This document shows, in pieces, positions 8,661 through 17,303 of a stretch of DNA of 64,000 nt. Position numbers and translations under genes: made by a program. Each line of letters begins with the position of its first letter. Within the stretch, counting starts at the first letter, position 1. Source of the DNA: Modestobacter sp. L9-4 (GTDB lineage Bacteria; Actinomycetota; Actinomycetes; Mycobacteriales; Geodermatophilaceae). A model generated the notes under the pieces. It saw nothing but the letters and a program-made list of their open reading frames with translations, was not told the DNA's origin and did not search any database. The stretch spans positions 2,046,001 through 2,110,000 of the forward strand of contig NZ_CP077800.1 in the NCBI RefSeq assembly GCF_019112525.1. Reading direction: 5' to 3'.

Positions 8661-9929
8661 ATGGACCTCGAGCTGGTCACGCTGGTCGGGCTGATCGCCC
8701 TCGCGCTGCTCTTCGACTACACCAACGGCTTCCACGACGCGGCCAACGCCATCGCCACCGTCGTCGCCACCCGGGTCCTGAAGCCCCGCTGGGCGGTGCT
8801 GTGGGCGGCGGGGTGGAACTTCGTCGCCTTCTTCCTGGTCGGCACCGCGGTGGCCAACACGGTCGGGGGCACCGTCGACCTCGAGTACTTCGGGCCGGCC
8901 GTCGTCTTCTCCGCGCTCCTCGGCGCGGTGGTCTGGAACTTCACCTCCTGGCACCTGGGGCTGCCCACGTCGTCCTCGCACGCGCTGGTCGGCGGGCTGG
9001 TGGGCGCCGGGATGACTGCTGGCGGCATCTCCGCGATCAAGGGCGAGAGCGTGTCGAAGACGGCGATGTTCATCGTCGTCTCTCCCATCGCCGGGCTGGT
9101 CATCGGCTCGGTCGTGATGGCGCTGCTGGGCGTGCTGCTGCGCCGGGCCGACGTCGAGCGCACGGAGCGCCGCTTCCGCGGGCTGCAGCTCGTCTCCTCC
9201 GCCGCGGTGTCGCTGGCCCACGGTGGCAACGACGCGCAGAAGACGATGGGCGTGATCGCCGCGCTGCTGGTCAGCACCGGGCACCTGCAGGCCGCTGCCG
9301 ACGGCAAGCTGCCCATCCCGGACTGGGTCGCGCTGGCGGCCTACGCCGCCATCGCGGCCGGCACGATGTCCGGTGGCTGGCGGCTGGTGCGCACCATGGG
9401 GTCGAGCATCACCCAGCTGCGCCCGGTGAGCGGGTTCGCCGCCGAGACCAGCGCCGCCATCGCCCTCTTCGGCTCCACCGCGCTGGGCGCACCGGTGTCC
9501 ACCACGCACACGGTGGCCGGCGCGGTCACCGGCGTGGGCGCGACCAACCGCGGGGCGACGGTGAACTGGAGGGTCTTCGGCCACCTGGCCATCGCCTGGA
9601 TCGTCACGCTGCCCGCCGCCGCGGTCGTCGCCGCCGTCGCCTACCTGCTGACCACCGCCCCGCCCACCGCCGTCTCCGCGGTGGTCATGACCGTCGTCAT
9701 GGTCGGGCTGGCCGCGGCCCTGTTCCGCGCCGTCCGGCAGGCGCCGAGGGCCTCCGACGCGGTCCCCGACGACGGCCAGGAGCACGACGTGCCGCTGCGC
9801 GTGGGCGCGGGCTCGGTCATCGACTCCCGCGGGGTGCCCGCCAGCCGGGAGGTCCTCGAGCACGGCGGCAGCCTGGAGGAGGCGGAGGCCGCCGCGCGCA
9901 GGCAGGATCGCAGTCAGCAGCCCCTCTGA
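8661..9929 (+). CDS. pit: PiT family inorganic phosphate transporter
   Basis: A 422-residue membrane protein with both PiT signature repeats: DYTNGFHDAANAIATVVATR near residue 18 and the second GGNDAQKTMG near residue 190. About ten hydrophobic helices and a polar C-terminal tail of roughly 60 residues are visible. PiT proteins import metal-phosphate by proton symport at low affinity. The ATG at 8661 was chosen because the conserved region starts immediately; GTG 8652 and TTG 8637 are in-frame alternatives. The stop overlaps an ATG of the polyphosphate kinase gene (TGATG). Phosphate import and polyphosphate metabolism are therefore probably co-transcribed. Confidence 0.93.
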   Translation: MDLELVTLVGLIALALLFDYTNGFHDAANAIATVVATRVLKPRWAVLWAAGWNFVAFFLVGTAVANTVGGTVDLEYFGPAVVFSALLGAVVWNFTSWHLGLPTSSSHALVGGLVGAGMTAGGISAIKGESVSKTAMFIVVSPIAGLVIGSVVMALLGVLLRRADVERTERRFRGLQLVSSAAVSLAHGGNDAQKTMGVIAALLVSTGHLQAAADGKLPIPDWVALAAYAAIAAGTMSGGWRLVRTMGSSITQLRPVSGFAAETSAAIALFGSTALGAPVSTTHTVAGAVTGVGATNRGATVNWRVFGHLAIAWIVTLPAAAVVAAVAYLLTTAPPTAVSAVVMTVVMVGLAAALFRAVRQAPRASDAVPDDGQEHDVPLRVGAGSVIDSRGVPASREVLEHGGSLEEAEAAARRQDRSQQPL

Positions 9930-9943
9930 TGCACGGAGACCCA

Positions 9944-10933
9944 GTGACCCAGCACGTGCGCCACAGCGTCCCCGAGGGCACGCCGTCCCCCGTCCTCGAC
10001 CTGTCGGAGTGGCGGCTCAACGCCCTGCCCGACGAGAACTCCGACGAGGACTGGGACGACGACCGCGAGCTGTTCGACCCCCAGGGCAACCGGGTCGACA
10101 CCTGGCGCGAGGGCTACCCCTACAGCGAGCGGATGCACCGCCGCGAGTACGAGATCGAGAAGCGCAAGCTGCAGATCGAGCTGCTCAGGCTGCAGGGCTG
10201 GGTCAAGGACACCGGCCAGAAGCTGGTGGTGGTGTTCGAGGGCCGCGACGCCGCGGGCAAGGGCGGCACGATCAAGCGCTTCACCGAGCACCTGAACCCG
10301 CGCGGCACCCGCACGATCGCACTCGACAAGCCCAACGAGCGCGAGCGGACGCAGTGGTACTTCCAGCGCTACGTGCAGCACCTGCCGGCCGCGGGCGAGA
10401 TCGTCATGTTCGACCGCTCCTGGTACAACCGCGCCGGCGTCGAGCGGGTGATGGGCTACTGCACGGCCGACGAGTACCTGCTGTTCATGCGCCAGGCGCC
10501 GGAGTTCGAGCGGATGCTCGTCGACAGCGGCATCCAGCTGGTCAAGTTCTGGTTCTCGGTGACCCGGGGTGAGCAGCGCAGCCGGTTCATCGTGCGGCAG
10601 ATCGACCCGGTGCGGCAGTGGAAGCTCTCCCCCACCGACCTGGCCAGCCTGGACAAGTGGGACGCCTACACCGACGCGAAGGAGGCGATGTTCGTGCACA
10701 CCGACACCGAGCACGCCCCGTGGACGGTGATCAAGAGCAACGACAAGAAGCGCGCCCGGCTGGCCGCCCTGCGCCACGTGCTGGCCCGCTTCGACTACGA
10801 CGGCAAGGACCACGACGCCGTCGGCGTCCCCGACCCGCTGATCGTGGGGGCGGCCGCCGACGTGATCGAGGAGGAGGTCGTCGCGCCGGCGATGCCCCGG
10901 CCCGGCGACCACGCGCCCTTCGCCGAGGCCTGA
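9944..10933 (+). CDS. ppk2: polyphosphate kinase 2 (PPK2 family)
   Basis: A 329-residue PPK2. The P-loop is FEGRDAAGKGGTIKRF, the Walker B/lid motif is MFDRSWYNRAGVERVMGYC, and the C-terminal SPTDLASLDKWDAY and IKSNDKKRARL motifs are typical. PPK2 enzymes transfer phosphate between polyphosphate and nucleotides, often making GTP or ATP from polyphosphate. The N-terminus has an acidic stretch (ENSDEDWDDDRE). GTG 9944 has GGAGA five bases upstream; ATG 9929, overlapping the transporter stop, is an alternative that adds five residues. A hairpin terminator follows at 10962. Which nucleotide is preferred cannot be read directly. Confidence 0.92.
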   Translation: MTQHVRHSVPEGTPSPVLDLSEWRLNALPDENSDEDWDDDRELFDPQGNRVDTWREGYPYSERMHRREYEIEKRKLQIELLRLQGWVKDTGQKLVVVFEGRDAAGKGGTIKRFTEHLNPRGTRTIALDKPNERERTQWYFQRYVQHLPAAGEIVMFDRSWYNRAGVERVMGYCTADEYLLFMRQAPEFERMLVDSGIQLVKFWFSVTRGEQRSRFIVRQIDPVRQWKLSPTDLASLDKWDAYTDAKEAMFVHTDTEHAPWTVIKSNDKKRARLAALRHVLARFDYDGKDHDAVGVPDPLIVGAAADVIEEEVVAPAMPRPGDHAPFAEA

Positions 10934-10961
10934 CCCGCGGGTCACCGGCCGGGGTCGGGAA

Positions 10962-10988
10962 CGGCGCGGGCCTTCGCAGCCCGCGCCG
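10962..10988 (+). terminator. hairpin terminator after ppk2
   Basis: A perfect 10-bp stem CGGCGCGGGC / GCCCGCGCCG with a 7-base loop (CTTCGCA) begins 28 bases after the stop. It closes the phosphate-transporter/polyphosphate-kinase transcript. Confidence 0.6.
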
Positions 10989-11076
10989 CGTGATCGCTCG
11001 GTCCGGCACAGTGTCCTGAGCCGCCGTGGCTGAGATGGTCGGGTCAGAGACATCCGCGTGTCCGTTGGGCAGACAG

Positions 11077-11114
11077 CACAGCGCCCGCCCCGGTGGACCG
11101 GGGCGGGCGCTGTG
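11077..11114 (-). terminator. strong hairpin terminator between convergent genes
   Basis: A perfect 17-bp stem with loop TGGA (arm CACAGCGCCCGCCCCGG). It lies 16 bases beyond the stop of the minus-strand PRC/DUF2382 gene and downstream of ppk2 on the other strand, so it can work in both directions. Confidence 0.75.
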
Positions 11115-11130
11115 TGCGGTGCGGGGTGGG

Positions 11131-12075
11131 TCAGCGGTTGTCGTTCCGACCCAGGGCGTCCTTGGCCTTGTCGGCCAGGCTGCGGTCGTCACCGGTGGTG
11201 CCGGCGTTGCGGCCGGTGGTGATGCCGTCGGTGTCGACCTGCTCCTTGCGGACCGTGTCGGTGACCTGCTGCTGCTCGGTCACCGTCTCGGTGCCCAGGC
11301 GCACGCGCTCGACCGGCACGGCCTCCTTGGCGACCACGGGCTGCTCGGCGTGGAGCACGACCTCGTGCTCCTCCTCCGAGATGGCGGGGCCGTCATAGGC
11401 GGCGCCGCGGTTGGCGTCGGTGATCGGCTCGCGCTGGATCGTGACCTCCTCGTGCGACACGGGGACGGTCTGCGTGACGTTCTCGGTCACGACGTACTTG
11501 CGGAGCCGCGCACGGCCGGCCTCGACACGCTGGGTGCCGACGTTGAGGCGCTCCTCGGACAGCGTCATCGCGTCGTCCGTGGTGGGGCCGGAGGTGTCGT
11601 GGCCCACGGTGCCGTGCTGGTTGGTCTCCTGGAAGCCCGCGGTGCGGTCGGTGTCGATGCCCGCGGTACCGGTGGTGCGGTCGCGGTCGGTGTCGATGCC
11701 CGAGGTGCCGGCGAAGCCGGAGGTGTTCGACGTCGTGGTGTCCGTCGTCGTGGTGGTCGTCGAGTCGCTGAGGGAGTAGTGCCGGTAGAGGGCGCTCTCC
11801 TCCTCCGGCGACAGGTGACCGTCCTGGTCGATCTTCGGGGCGTCCTTGACGGCGGCCTTGCTCACCGGGACGCGCACGCCGTTGCCGGTCAGGTCGGCGT
11901 CACGCAGGGGGACGAAGGTCTCCTTGGAGCCGAACAGGCCGGTCTTGACCGTGACCCACTCCGGGTTGCCGGACTGGTCGTCGAGGAAGACCTCGGAGGC
12001 GGTGCCGATCTTGTCGCCGTCGTTGTCGTAGACGTCTGCGCCGATGACGCGGTCGAGCATGTCAGTGCCGATCAT
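11131..12075 (-). CDS. PRC-barrel and DUF2382 stress-response protein
   Basis: A 314-residue soluble, very polar protein. The N-terminal PRC-barrel (about residues 5-85, VIGADVYDNDGDKIGTASEVFLDD) is followed by a low-complexity Thr/Ser/Asp linker (about 103-165) and a C-terminal DUF2382 (YsnF/AvaK) domain at about 170-285 (MTLSEERLNVGTQRVEAGRA). Such proteins are abundant under osmotic or general stress in actinobacteria and cyanobacteria; the molecular role is unknown. The ATG start has GAGGAG upstream. Minus-strand sequence near 12135-12160 resembles a GTTT-N14-GGGNAN sigma-B-type promoter, a weak match only. The linker contains a near-duplicated GIDTDR segment. Confidence 0.85.
   Translation of the reverse strand: MIGTDMLDRVIGADVYDNDGDKIGTASEVFLDDQSGNPEWVTVKTGLFGSKETFVPLRDADLTGNGVRVPVSKAAVKDAPKIDQDGHLSPEEESALYRHYSLSDSTTTTTTDTTTSNTSGFAGTSGIDTDRDRTTGTAGIDTDRTAGFQETNQHGTVGHDTSGPTTDDAMTLSEERLNVGTQRVEAGRARLRKYVVTENVTQTVPVSHEEVTIQREPITDANRGAAYDGPAISEEEHEVVLHAEQPVVAKEAVPVERVRLGTETVTEQQQVTDTVRKEQVDTDGITTGRNAGTTGDDRSLADKAKDALGRNDNR
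11644..11702 (-). repeat. 20-bp direct repeat inside the PRC/DUF2382 linker
   Basis: GCGGTCGGTGTCGATGCCCG occurs at 11644-11663 and again at 11683-11702, 39 bases apart, encoding the repeated GIDTDR motif. It suggests expansion of the disordered linker by slippage or recombination. Confidence 0.7.
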
Positions 12076-12345
12076 GGGGGCTGCTCCTCAGCTCGGGGGA
12101 CGGTGTTGCTCATGACGCTCTGTGCCCGTCAGACGGATCCGGAAACAGCCAGTTCATGATCAACACGGGCCGTGCTAGGGCGTGTCGTCCGCACGTGCGG
12201 TCACGCTGGGTAGATCTGGGCTGGTCAACGCGGGCTTCCTGCGACTGACGCGCCGGGCACGGACCGCCTCGGACACGCCGCGGAGTCGGCCACCCGGACG
12301 GTGTCCGGGCGTGTCGTCCAGGAACCGGCCCGGACGGCGAAGAGC

Positions 12346-13164
12346 ATGGGGGACGTGCCTCCCCGTTCGCAGTACGACGACCTGGTCCACCCGCGCACGC
12401 AGAAGAAGCCCTCCCCGCAGGTCGAGGCGGAGAAGGACCTCGTCGTCGAGGACCCCAGCAGCGGGTTCGTCGGCGCGGTCGTGCGGTGCGAGAAGGACGT
12501 CGTCCACCTCGAGGACCGCTTCGGGAAGGTGCGCGCCTACCCGCTCGGGCCCGGCTTCTGGGTCGACGGGCGGCCGGTCGTGCTCGTGCGTCCCAAGGTG
12601 AACACCATCTCCGGCCCGCAGCGCAGCGCCTCGGGCTCGACGTACGTCGTCGGCGCGCGGGCCCGGGTCGCCCGCGAGGGCCGCATCTACGTCGAGGGCA
12701 AGCACGACGCCGAGCTGGTGGAGAAGGTCTGGGGCCACGACCTGCGCATCGAGGGCGTCGTCGTGGAGCCGCTGCACGGCGTCGACGACCTGCCGGGCAT
12801 CGTGCGCGACTTCAAGCCCCAGTCGGGACGGCGCCTGGGCGTGCTCGTCGACCACCTGGTGACCGGCTCCAAGGAGACCCGCATCGCCCAGCAGGTCACC
12901 GGTGCCCACTCGCTCGTGGTCGGGCACCCGTTCATCGACATCTGGCAGGCCGTGAAGCCCTCCGTCGTCGGCATCAAGGCGTGGCCGACGGTGCCGAAGG
13001 GCGAGGACTGGAAGACCGGGGTCTGCCGGCGCCTGGGCTGGGAGGACGACACCGGCTACGTCTGGGCGCAGCGGATCCTCGCCCGGGTCAACCAGTGGAC
13101 CGACCTGGAGCCGGTGCTCATCGGCCGCGTCGAGGAGCTCATCGACTTCGTCACCGAGGACTGA
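12346..13164 (+). CDS. DUF3097 family protein, TOPRIM-like
   Basis: A 272-residue protein recognised as the actinobacterial DUF3097 family. After an N-terminal small-barrel-like region (GFVGAVVRCEKDVVHLEDRFGKVRAYPL), residues about 100-190 resemble a TOPRIM core. IYVEGKHDAELVEKVWG supplies the first acidic strand (Glu), and GVLVDHLVTGSKETRIA an Asp-His/Ser-Lys-Glu segment in place of the usual DxD. TOPRIM domains occur in primases, RNase M5 and OLD nucleases, so a nucleic-acid role is plausible but unproven. The ATG at 12346 follows GAAGAG. It stands alone, upstream of a convergent aldo/keto reductase with a terminator hairpin between them. Confidence 0.8.
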   Translation: MGDVPPRSQYDDLVHPRTQKKPSPQVEAEKDLVVEDPSSGFVGAVVRCEKDVVHLEDRFGKVRAYPLGPGFWVDGRPVVLVRPKVNTISGPQRSASGSTYVVGARARVAREGRIYVEGKHDAELVEKVWGHDLRIEGVVVEPLHGVDDLPGIVRDFKPQSGRRLGVLVDHLVTGSKETRIAQQVTGAHSLVVGHPFIDIWQAVKPSVVGIKAWPTVPKGEDWKTGVCRRLGWEDDTGYVWAQRILARVNQWTDLEPVLIGRVEELIDFVTED

Positions 13165-13330
13165 CGGAGCACGCTCTTGTTCTCACCACCCGCGAGTTCG
13201 CGGCCGGCCCCGCAGGAGGGCGGCTGAGCGAGCTGTGCGGCCAGTGCCCGGTCCGGCCGCCGACTGGGCACCAGGCGCACAGTGCTCGAGGACGGCACCC
13301 CGCCTGAGCCCACCTCCCCCGACCACGACA

Positions 13331-13360
13331 GCGGCCGCCGTCCGTGAGGACGACGGCCGC
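13331..13360 (+). terminator. hairpin terminator between DUF3097 and aldo/keto reductase genes
   Basis: A 13-bp stem with one mismatch and tetraloop GTGA (left arm GCGGCCGCCGTCC, right arm GGACGACGGCCGC). It lies between convergent genes and is followed 17 bases later by a second palindromic element at 13378. Confidence 0.7.
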
Positions 13361-13377
13361 GACGTGACCGGGTGTGC

Positions 13378-13416
13378 GGAGTGGATCCGTCGGCGTCACG
13401 CCACCGGATCCACTCC
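13378..13416. repeat. dispersed palindromic repeat, GGAGTGGATCC family, copy 1
   Basis: A 39-bp imperfect palindrome whose outer arms read GGAGTGGATCCG and CGGATCCACTCC. A second copy of the same length and orientation is at 42517-42555, with 30 of 39 bases identical. Here it sits between convergent genes, seven bases past the stop of the aldo/keto reductase on the minus strand. Confidence 0.7.
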
Positions 13417-13422
13417 GTCACA

Positions 13423-14262
13423 TCACTCGGGGATGTAGTTGAACGTGTCCGGGTCGGGGCCGGTGCGCTCGTTGCGGTCGAGGGCGGTGATCTCGCGCAG
13501 GTCGTCCTCGCTGAGCTCGAAGTCGAAGATGGCGAAGTTCTCCTCGACGCGGCTGCGGGTGACCGACTTCGGGAAGACGATGTCGCCGCGCTGGACGTGC
13601 CAGCGCAGCGTGACCTGCGAGGCGGTCTTGCCGTAGCGCTCGGCCACCCGCAGGATCGCCGGGTCGTCGAGGACCTTGCCCTGGGCGATGGGCGACCAGG
13701 CCTCGGTGGCGATCTGGTGCTGGGCGTTGAACGCGCGCAGCTCGTCCTGGGCGAGGTAGGGGTGCACCTCGATCTGGTTCACCGCCGGGACGACCTCGGT
13801 CTCGCCGTGCAGCTTGCGCAGGTGGTGGGCCTGGAAGTTCGAGACGCCGATCGACTTGGCGCGGCCGGAGCGGTAGATCTCCTCCATGGCCTTCCAGGTC
13901 TCGACGTAGTCGACGTCGATGCCCGGCAGCGGCCAGTGGATGAGGAACAGGTCGACGTCGTCGAAGCCGAGGGCCTCCAGCGTGCCGTCGAAGGCGCGCA
14001 GCGCGTCGTCGTGGGCGTGGAAGCCGTTGTTGAGCTTGGAGGTGATGAAGACCTCCTCGCGCGGGACCCCGGAGTTGCGGATGCCCTCGCCGACGCCCTT
14101 CTCGTTGCCGTACATCTCGGCGGTGTCGATGTGCCGGTAGCCGACCTCGAGGGCCGTCTGCACCGCCTGCGCGGTCTCCTCCGGCTTGACCTGGTAGACG
14201 CCGAAGCCCAGCTGGGGGATCTCGACGCCGTTGTTCAGGGTGATGGTGGGCACGGTGGCCAT
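13423..14262 (-). CDS. aldo/keto reductase (2,5-diketogluconate reductase-like)
   Basis: A 279-residue NADPH-dependent (beta/alpha)8 oxidoreductase. The catalytic tetrad is visible: Asp and Tyr in YRHIDTAEMYGNE, Lys in VFITSKLNN and His in LFLIHWPLPG. The cofactor segment is FPKSVTRSRVEEN near residue 235. Length and motifs fit the AKR5/2,5-diketo-D-gluconate reductase branch; the true carbonyl substrate is not predictable. The ATG at 14262 has GAAGA upstream on its strand. It stands alone, with a dispersed palindromic repeat on each side (13378 and 14392). Confidence 0.9.
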   Translation of the reverse strand: MATVPTITLNNGVEIPQLGFGVYQVKPEETAQAVQTALEVGYRHIDTAEMYGNEKGVGEGIRNSGVPREEVFITSKLNNGFHAHDDALRAFDGTLEALGFDDVDLFLIHWPLPGIDVDYVETWKAMEEIYRSGRAKSIGVSNFQAHHLRKLHGETEVVPAVNQIEVHPYLAQDELRAFNAQHQIATEAWSPIAQGKVLDDPAILRVAERYGKTASQVTLRWHVQRGDIVFPKSVTRSRVEENFAIFDFELSEDDLREITALDRNERTGPDPDTFNYIPE

Positions 14263-14391
14263 GGAGCTCTTCTTCCTGTCGACTGCGTGCGGTGCGGCGG
14301 CGCGCAGACACCCGGAGGTGGCACGCCGACCTGCAGGGCACCTACCCGCGGGAGACGGTTGCTACCCGCGAGCCATCTCACGCGCCGTCTT

Positions 14392-14431
14392 GGAGTCCCA
14401 GGGCGCGGAAAACGCAGCGCTGGGACTCCAT
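14392..14431. repeat. dispersed palindromic repeat, GGAGTCCCAGG family, copy 1
   Basis: A 40-bp imperfect palindrome with arms GGAGTCCCAGGGC and GCGCTGGGACTCC. A copy at 30333-30372 has 35 of 40 bases identical without gaps and the same orientation. It lies between the aldo/keto reductase start and the end of prfC, nine bases beyond the prfC stop. Confidence 0.75.
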
Positions 14432-14440
14432 CACCGCCGA

Positions 14441-16048
14441 TCAGAGCTGGGCGGCGACCATCGGCTCGAGAGTGAGCTCGGGGTTGCGCTGCTGCAGCGT
14501 GCGCAGGTCCCACTTGTCCATGAACAGCGCCAGCAGCTCCCCGTCCTCGCGCTGGAGCACCTCGACACCGCGGGCGGCGGCGACGGCCGGCGCGGACGCG
14601 GCGTCCGTGCGCACCGCGATCGTGTACGGCAGGTTGTCCAGGGACACGGGCGCCCCGAACTCCTGCTCCATCCGGTGGACGGCGACCTCGAACTGCATCG
14701 GCCCGACGACGGCGAGCACCGGCGAGGCGTCCCCGCGGCGGTCCGAGCGCAGCACCTGGGCCACGCCCTCGGAGTTCAGCTGGCCGATGCCGCGGCGGAA
14801 CTGCTTGAACTTGGCGGTGTCCTTGCCGCGCACCACCGCGAAGTGCTCGGGGGCGAAGGTGGTCAGCGGCGGGTAGGTCACCTTGGCGTCGGCGTAGAGG
14901 GTGTCGCCGACGTGCAGCGCGTTGGCGTTGACCAGGCCCACGACGTCGCCGGGGTAGGCCACGTCGACGCTCTCCCGGTCACGGCCGAACACGTGCTGGG
15001 CGTACTTGGTGGCGAAGGGCCGGCCGGTGGTCGAGTGGGTCACGACCATGCCGCGCTCGAACACCCCGGAGGCGATCCGGATGTAGGCCAGCCGGTCGCG
15101 GTGCGCGGCGTCCATGCCCGACTGCACCTTGAACACGAACGCGCTGAACGGCGCCTCGACCGGGCGGGCGGCGCCCTCGGCGTCCGGACGCGGGGTGGGG
15201 GCGGGTGCCAGGTCGACCAGGACGTCCAGCAGCGCACCGACGCCGAAGTTGGACACCGCCGAGGCGAAGATGACCGGCGTGGTCTCCCCGGCCAGGAACC
15301 GGGCCTGGTCGTGGTCGGCCTCAGAGACGTCCAGCAGCTCGCTCTCTTCCACCGCGGTCGTCCAGGCGTCGCCCTCGCGGGCCAGCGCCGCCGCGGCGGG
15401 CAGCACCTCCTCGGGGGCGATGGTGGCGCCACCGGCGGTGCGGGTGAAGCGGTGGTAGGTGCCGTCGCGGCGGTCCAGCACGCCGCGGAAGTCACCGGAG
15501 ATGCCGACCGGCCAGGTCAGCGGGGTGGGCACCAGGCCGGTGCGCTGGCTGACCTCGTCCATCAGCTCGAGCGCGTCCTTGCCCGGGCGGTCCCACTTGT
15601 TGACCACGGTGATGACCGGGATGCCGCGGTGCTTGCAGACCGCGAACAGCTTCATGGTCTGCGCCTCGAGGCCCTTGGCGGCGTCGATGAGCATCACCGC
15701 GGCGTCGACGGCGGTGAGCACCCGGTAGGTGTCCTCGGAGAAGTCGGCGTGCCCGGGGGTGTCCAGCAGGTTCACCACGGCGTCGCGGTACTCGAACTGC
15801 AGCGCCGCGGAGGTGATCGAGATGCCGCGGGCCTTCTCCATGTCCATCCAGTCCGACACCGTGCCGCGGCGGCCGGCCTTGCCGTGCACGGCACCGGCCG
15901 AGCCGATCACCCGGGCGTGCAGCGCGAGCGCCTCGGTCAGCGTCGACTTGCCGGCGTCGGGGTGGCTGATGACGGCGAACGTGCGCCGGCGGGCGGCCTG
16001 GGACAGCACCTCGGGCAGCGGGGCGCTCGGCGTCTGGGTCGTGGTCAT
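14441..16048 (-). CDS. prfC: peptide chain release factor 3
   Basis: A 535-residue translational GTPase. The G motifs are SHPDAGKST (G1), DTPGHADFSEDTYR (G3) and NKWDRPG (G4), and RGISITSAALQFEY is switch I. The C-terminal RF3 domain with VVGPMQFEVAVHRMEQEFGAPV is characteristic and separates it from EF-G and TypA. RF3 releases RF1/RF2 from the ribosome after termination and contributes to quality control after misincorporation. The ATG start has GGGAGAG upstream. Length agrees with E. coli RF3 (529). It is transcribed alone, with the Eis-like gene upstream on the same strand after an 82-base gap. Confidence 0.96.
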   Translation of the reverse strand: MTTTQTPSAPLPEVLSQAARRRTFAVISHPDAGKSTLTEALALHARVIGSAGAVHGKAGRRGTVSDWMDMEKARGISITSAALQFEYRDAVVNLLDTPGHADFSEDTYRVLTAVDAAVMLIDAAKGLEAQTMKLFAVCKHRGIPVITVVNKWDRPGKDALELMDEVSQRTGLVPTPLTWPVGISGDFRGVLDRRDGTYHRFTRTAGGATIAPEEVLPAAAALAREGDAWTTAVEESELLDVSEADHDQARFLAGETTPVIFASAVSNFGVGALLDVLVDLAPAPTPRPDAEGAARPVEAPFSAFVFKVQSGMDAAHRDRLAYIRIASGVFERGMVVTHSTTGRPFATKYAQHVFGRDRESVDVAYPGDVVGLVNANALHVGDTLYADAKVTYPPLTTFAPEHFAVVRGKDTAKFKQFRRGIGQLNSEGVAQVLRSDRRGDASPVLAVVGPMQFEVAVHRMEQEFGAPVSLDNLPYTIAVRTDAASAPAVAAARGVEVLQREDGELLALFMDKWDLRTLQQRNPELTLEPMVAAQL

Positions 16049-16130
16049 GCTCTCTCCCTCGTCCCGGCTGCGGCCGGGGGTGTTCCTCGTCGATCGTGCA
16101 ACGCCGCCGGGCCCCGGCGGATGCCCACGG

Positions 16131-17303
16131 TCAGAAGTAGTCGAGCAGCTGGGCCGCCGGGCCACTGGCCAGCAGGTCCAGCGCGGCCGGGTCACCCGGC
16201 CCACCGGCCAGCCCGGCCTGGGCCACGGCCCGCCCGGTGGTGCCGCCGCAGTACAGGACGGCGAAGCCCCGCACGTCCAGCACCAGGTCCGGCTCGCTGC
16301 GCGCGGGCACCAGTGTGCCCTGCCCGTCGGAGATCTCCAGCTCCCAGCGGCCGGTGTTCCACGGCGCGAGGGCGTCGGTGAGGGCGAAGGCGACCCGCCC
16401 GCGCACGTGCGCCGGCCAGCCGCGGGCCTCGACCGCCCGGACCACGTCGACCGGCCGCAGCATCCACGCCGTCGTCCCGGGGTCGGTGACCCGCTCCAGC
16501 GGGAGGACGGCGGACACGGCGTCGCCGGCCAGCAGCGGCACGCGCACGGTGCGGGCGACCGTGCGCCAGCCGGCCAGCACCCCGACCAGCGCCCGGGCCG
16601 CCGCCGGGGTGACGGCCAGCAGCTGACGCACGGCGAGCCGGGCGTCGGGCCCGTAGCCGCGGCCCCGGTCCAGCACCAGCGCACCGGTGAGGACGCCGTC
16701 CTCGTGGGCCAGGCTCACCGCGTCGGGGGCGTCCGGCGCGGGCTCGTCGAAGAAGCCGCCGCGCCGGGTGAGCAGCCCGTCGCGCTCGCGGGCCAGCCGC
16801 TCGTAGAGGTCGGTGACCGCCGCTCGGTCGTCCGGGCCGCCGGGACGCAGCTCCACGCCGTCCTCGCCGCGCGGGCGGGGCAGCGAGGCGGTGTCCAGGT
16901 CGGCCGAGCGCAGCATGCCGCCGACCTCCCAGCCCGCGGAGCGGTAGACCGCCGAGACCGTCGGGTACAGCGTGCTGACCGCCGCACCCCGGTCACGGGC
17001 CTGGGCGAGCACCGCGCCGAGCAGCACCCGGGTCAGCCCGCCGCCGCGGCTCTCCGGCGCGACCGCGACGCCGCTCACCCCGGCCGCCGGCACCCGGCGC
17101 CCGCCCCACCAGTGCTCGTGCGGCAGCTCGACGATCTTGCCGAGCAGCCGGCCGCGCTCGTCGAAGGCGCCCAGCCGGGAGACGCCGGGCACCGTGCGGA
17201 GCACGACGTGGTTCGGTTCGGCCGGCCCGCCGAAGGCCAGCCGGCCCATCTCCCAGGCCGGGACCAGCTCGTCGCGGGTCAGCTCCCGGACCACCGGGGT
17301 CAT
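16131..17303 (-). CDS. Eis-like GNAT N-acetyltransferase
   Basis: A 390-residue protein of the Eis family (GNAT-GNAT-SCP2-like). The acetyl-CoA loop is GVSGVAVAPESRGGGLTRVLL near residue 75-95, followed by AAVSTLYPTVSAVYRSAGWEV. The protein ends in DYF; in M. tuberculosis Eis the terminal Phe carboxylate acts as general base, so the conserved end supports catalytic competence. Family members acetylate amines such as aminoglycosides, polyamines or protein lysines. The ATG overlaps the stop of the MFS exporter gene upstream (ATGA), linking acetylation and efflux in one operon, an arrangement consistent with drug or metabolite detoxification (inference). Confidence 0.88.
   Translation of the reverse strand: MTPVVRELTRDELVPAWEMGRLAFGGPAEPNHVVLRTVPGVSRLGAFDERGRLLGKIVELPHEHWWGGRRVPAAGVSGVAVAPESRGGGLTRVLLGAVLAQARDRGAAVSTLYPTVSAVYRSAGWEVGGMLRSADLDTASLPRPRGEDGVELRPGGPDDRAAVTDLYERLARERDGLLTRRGGFFDEPAPDAPDAVSLAHEDGVLTGALVLDRGRGYGPDARLAVRQLLAVTPAAARALVGVLAGWRTVARTVRVPLLAGDAVSAVLPLERVTDPGTTAWMLRPVDVVRAVEARGWPAHVRGRVAFALTDALAPWNTGRWELEISDGQGTLVPARSEPDLVLDVRGFAVLYCGGTTGRAVAQAGLAGGPGDPAALDLLASGPAAQLLDYF

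Noticed and set aside
12076-12345. Sigma-B-type promoter for the PRC/DUF2382 gene
   Set aside because: A GTTTCC and a GGGCAC about 14 bases apart occur near 12135-12160 on the minus strand, but the second element departs from GGGTAT. Mentioned only as weak evidence in the gene entry.
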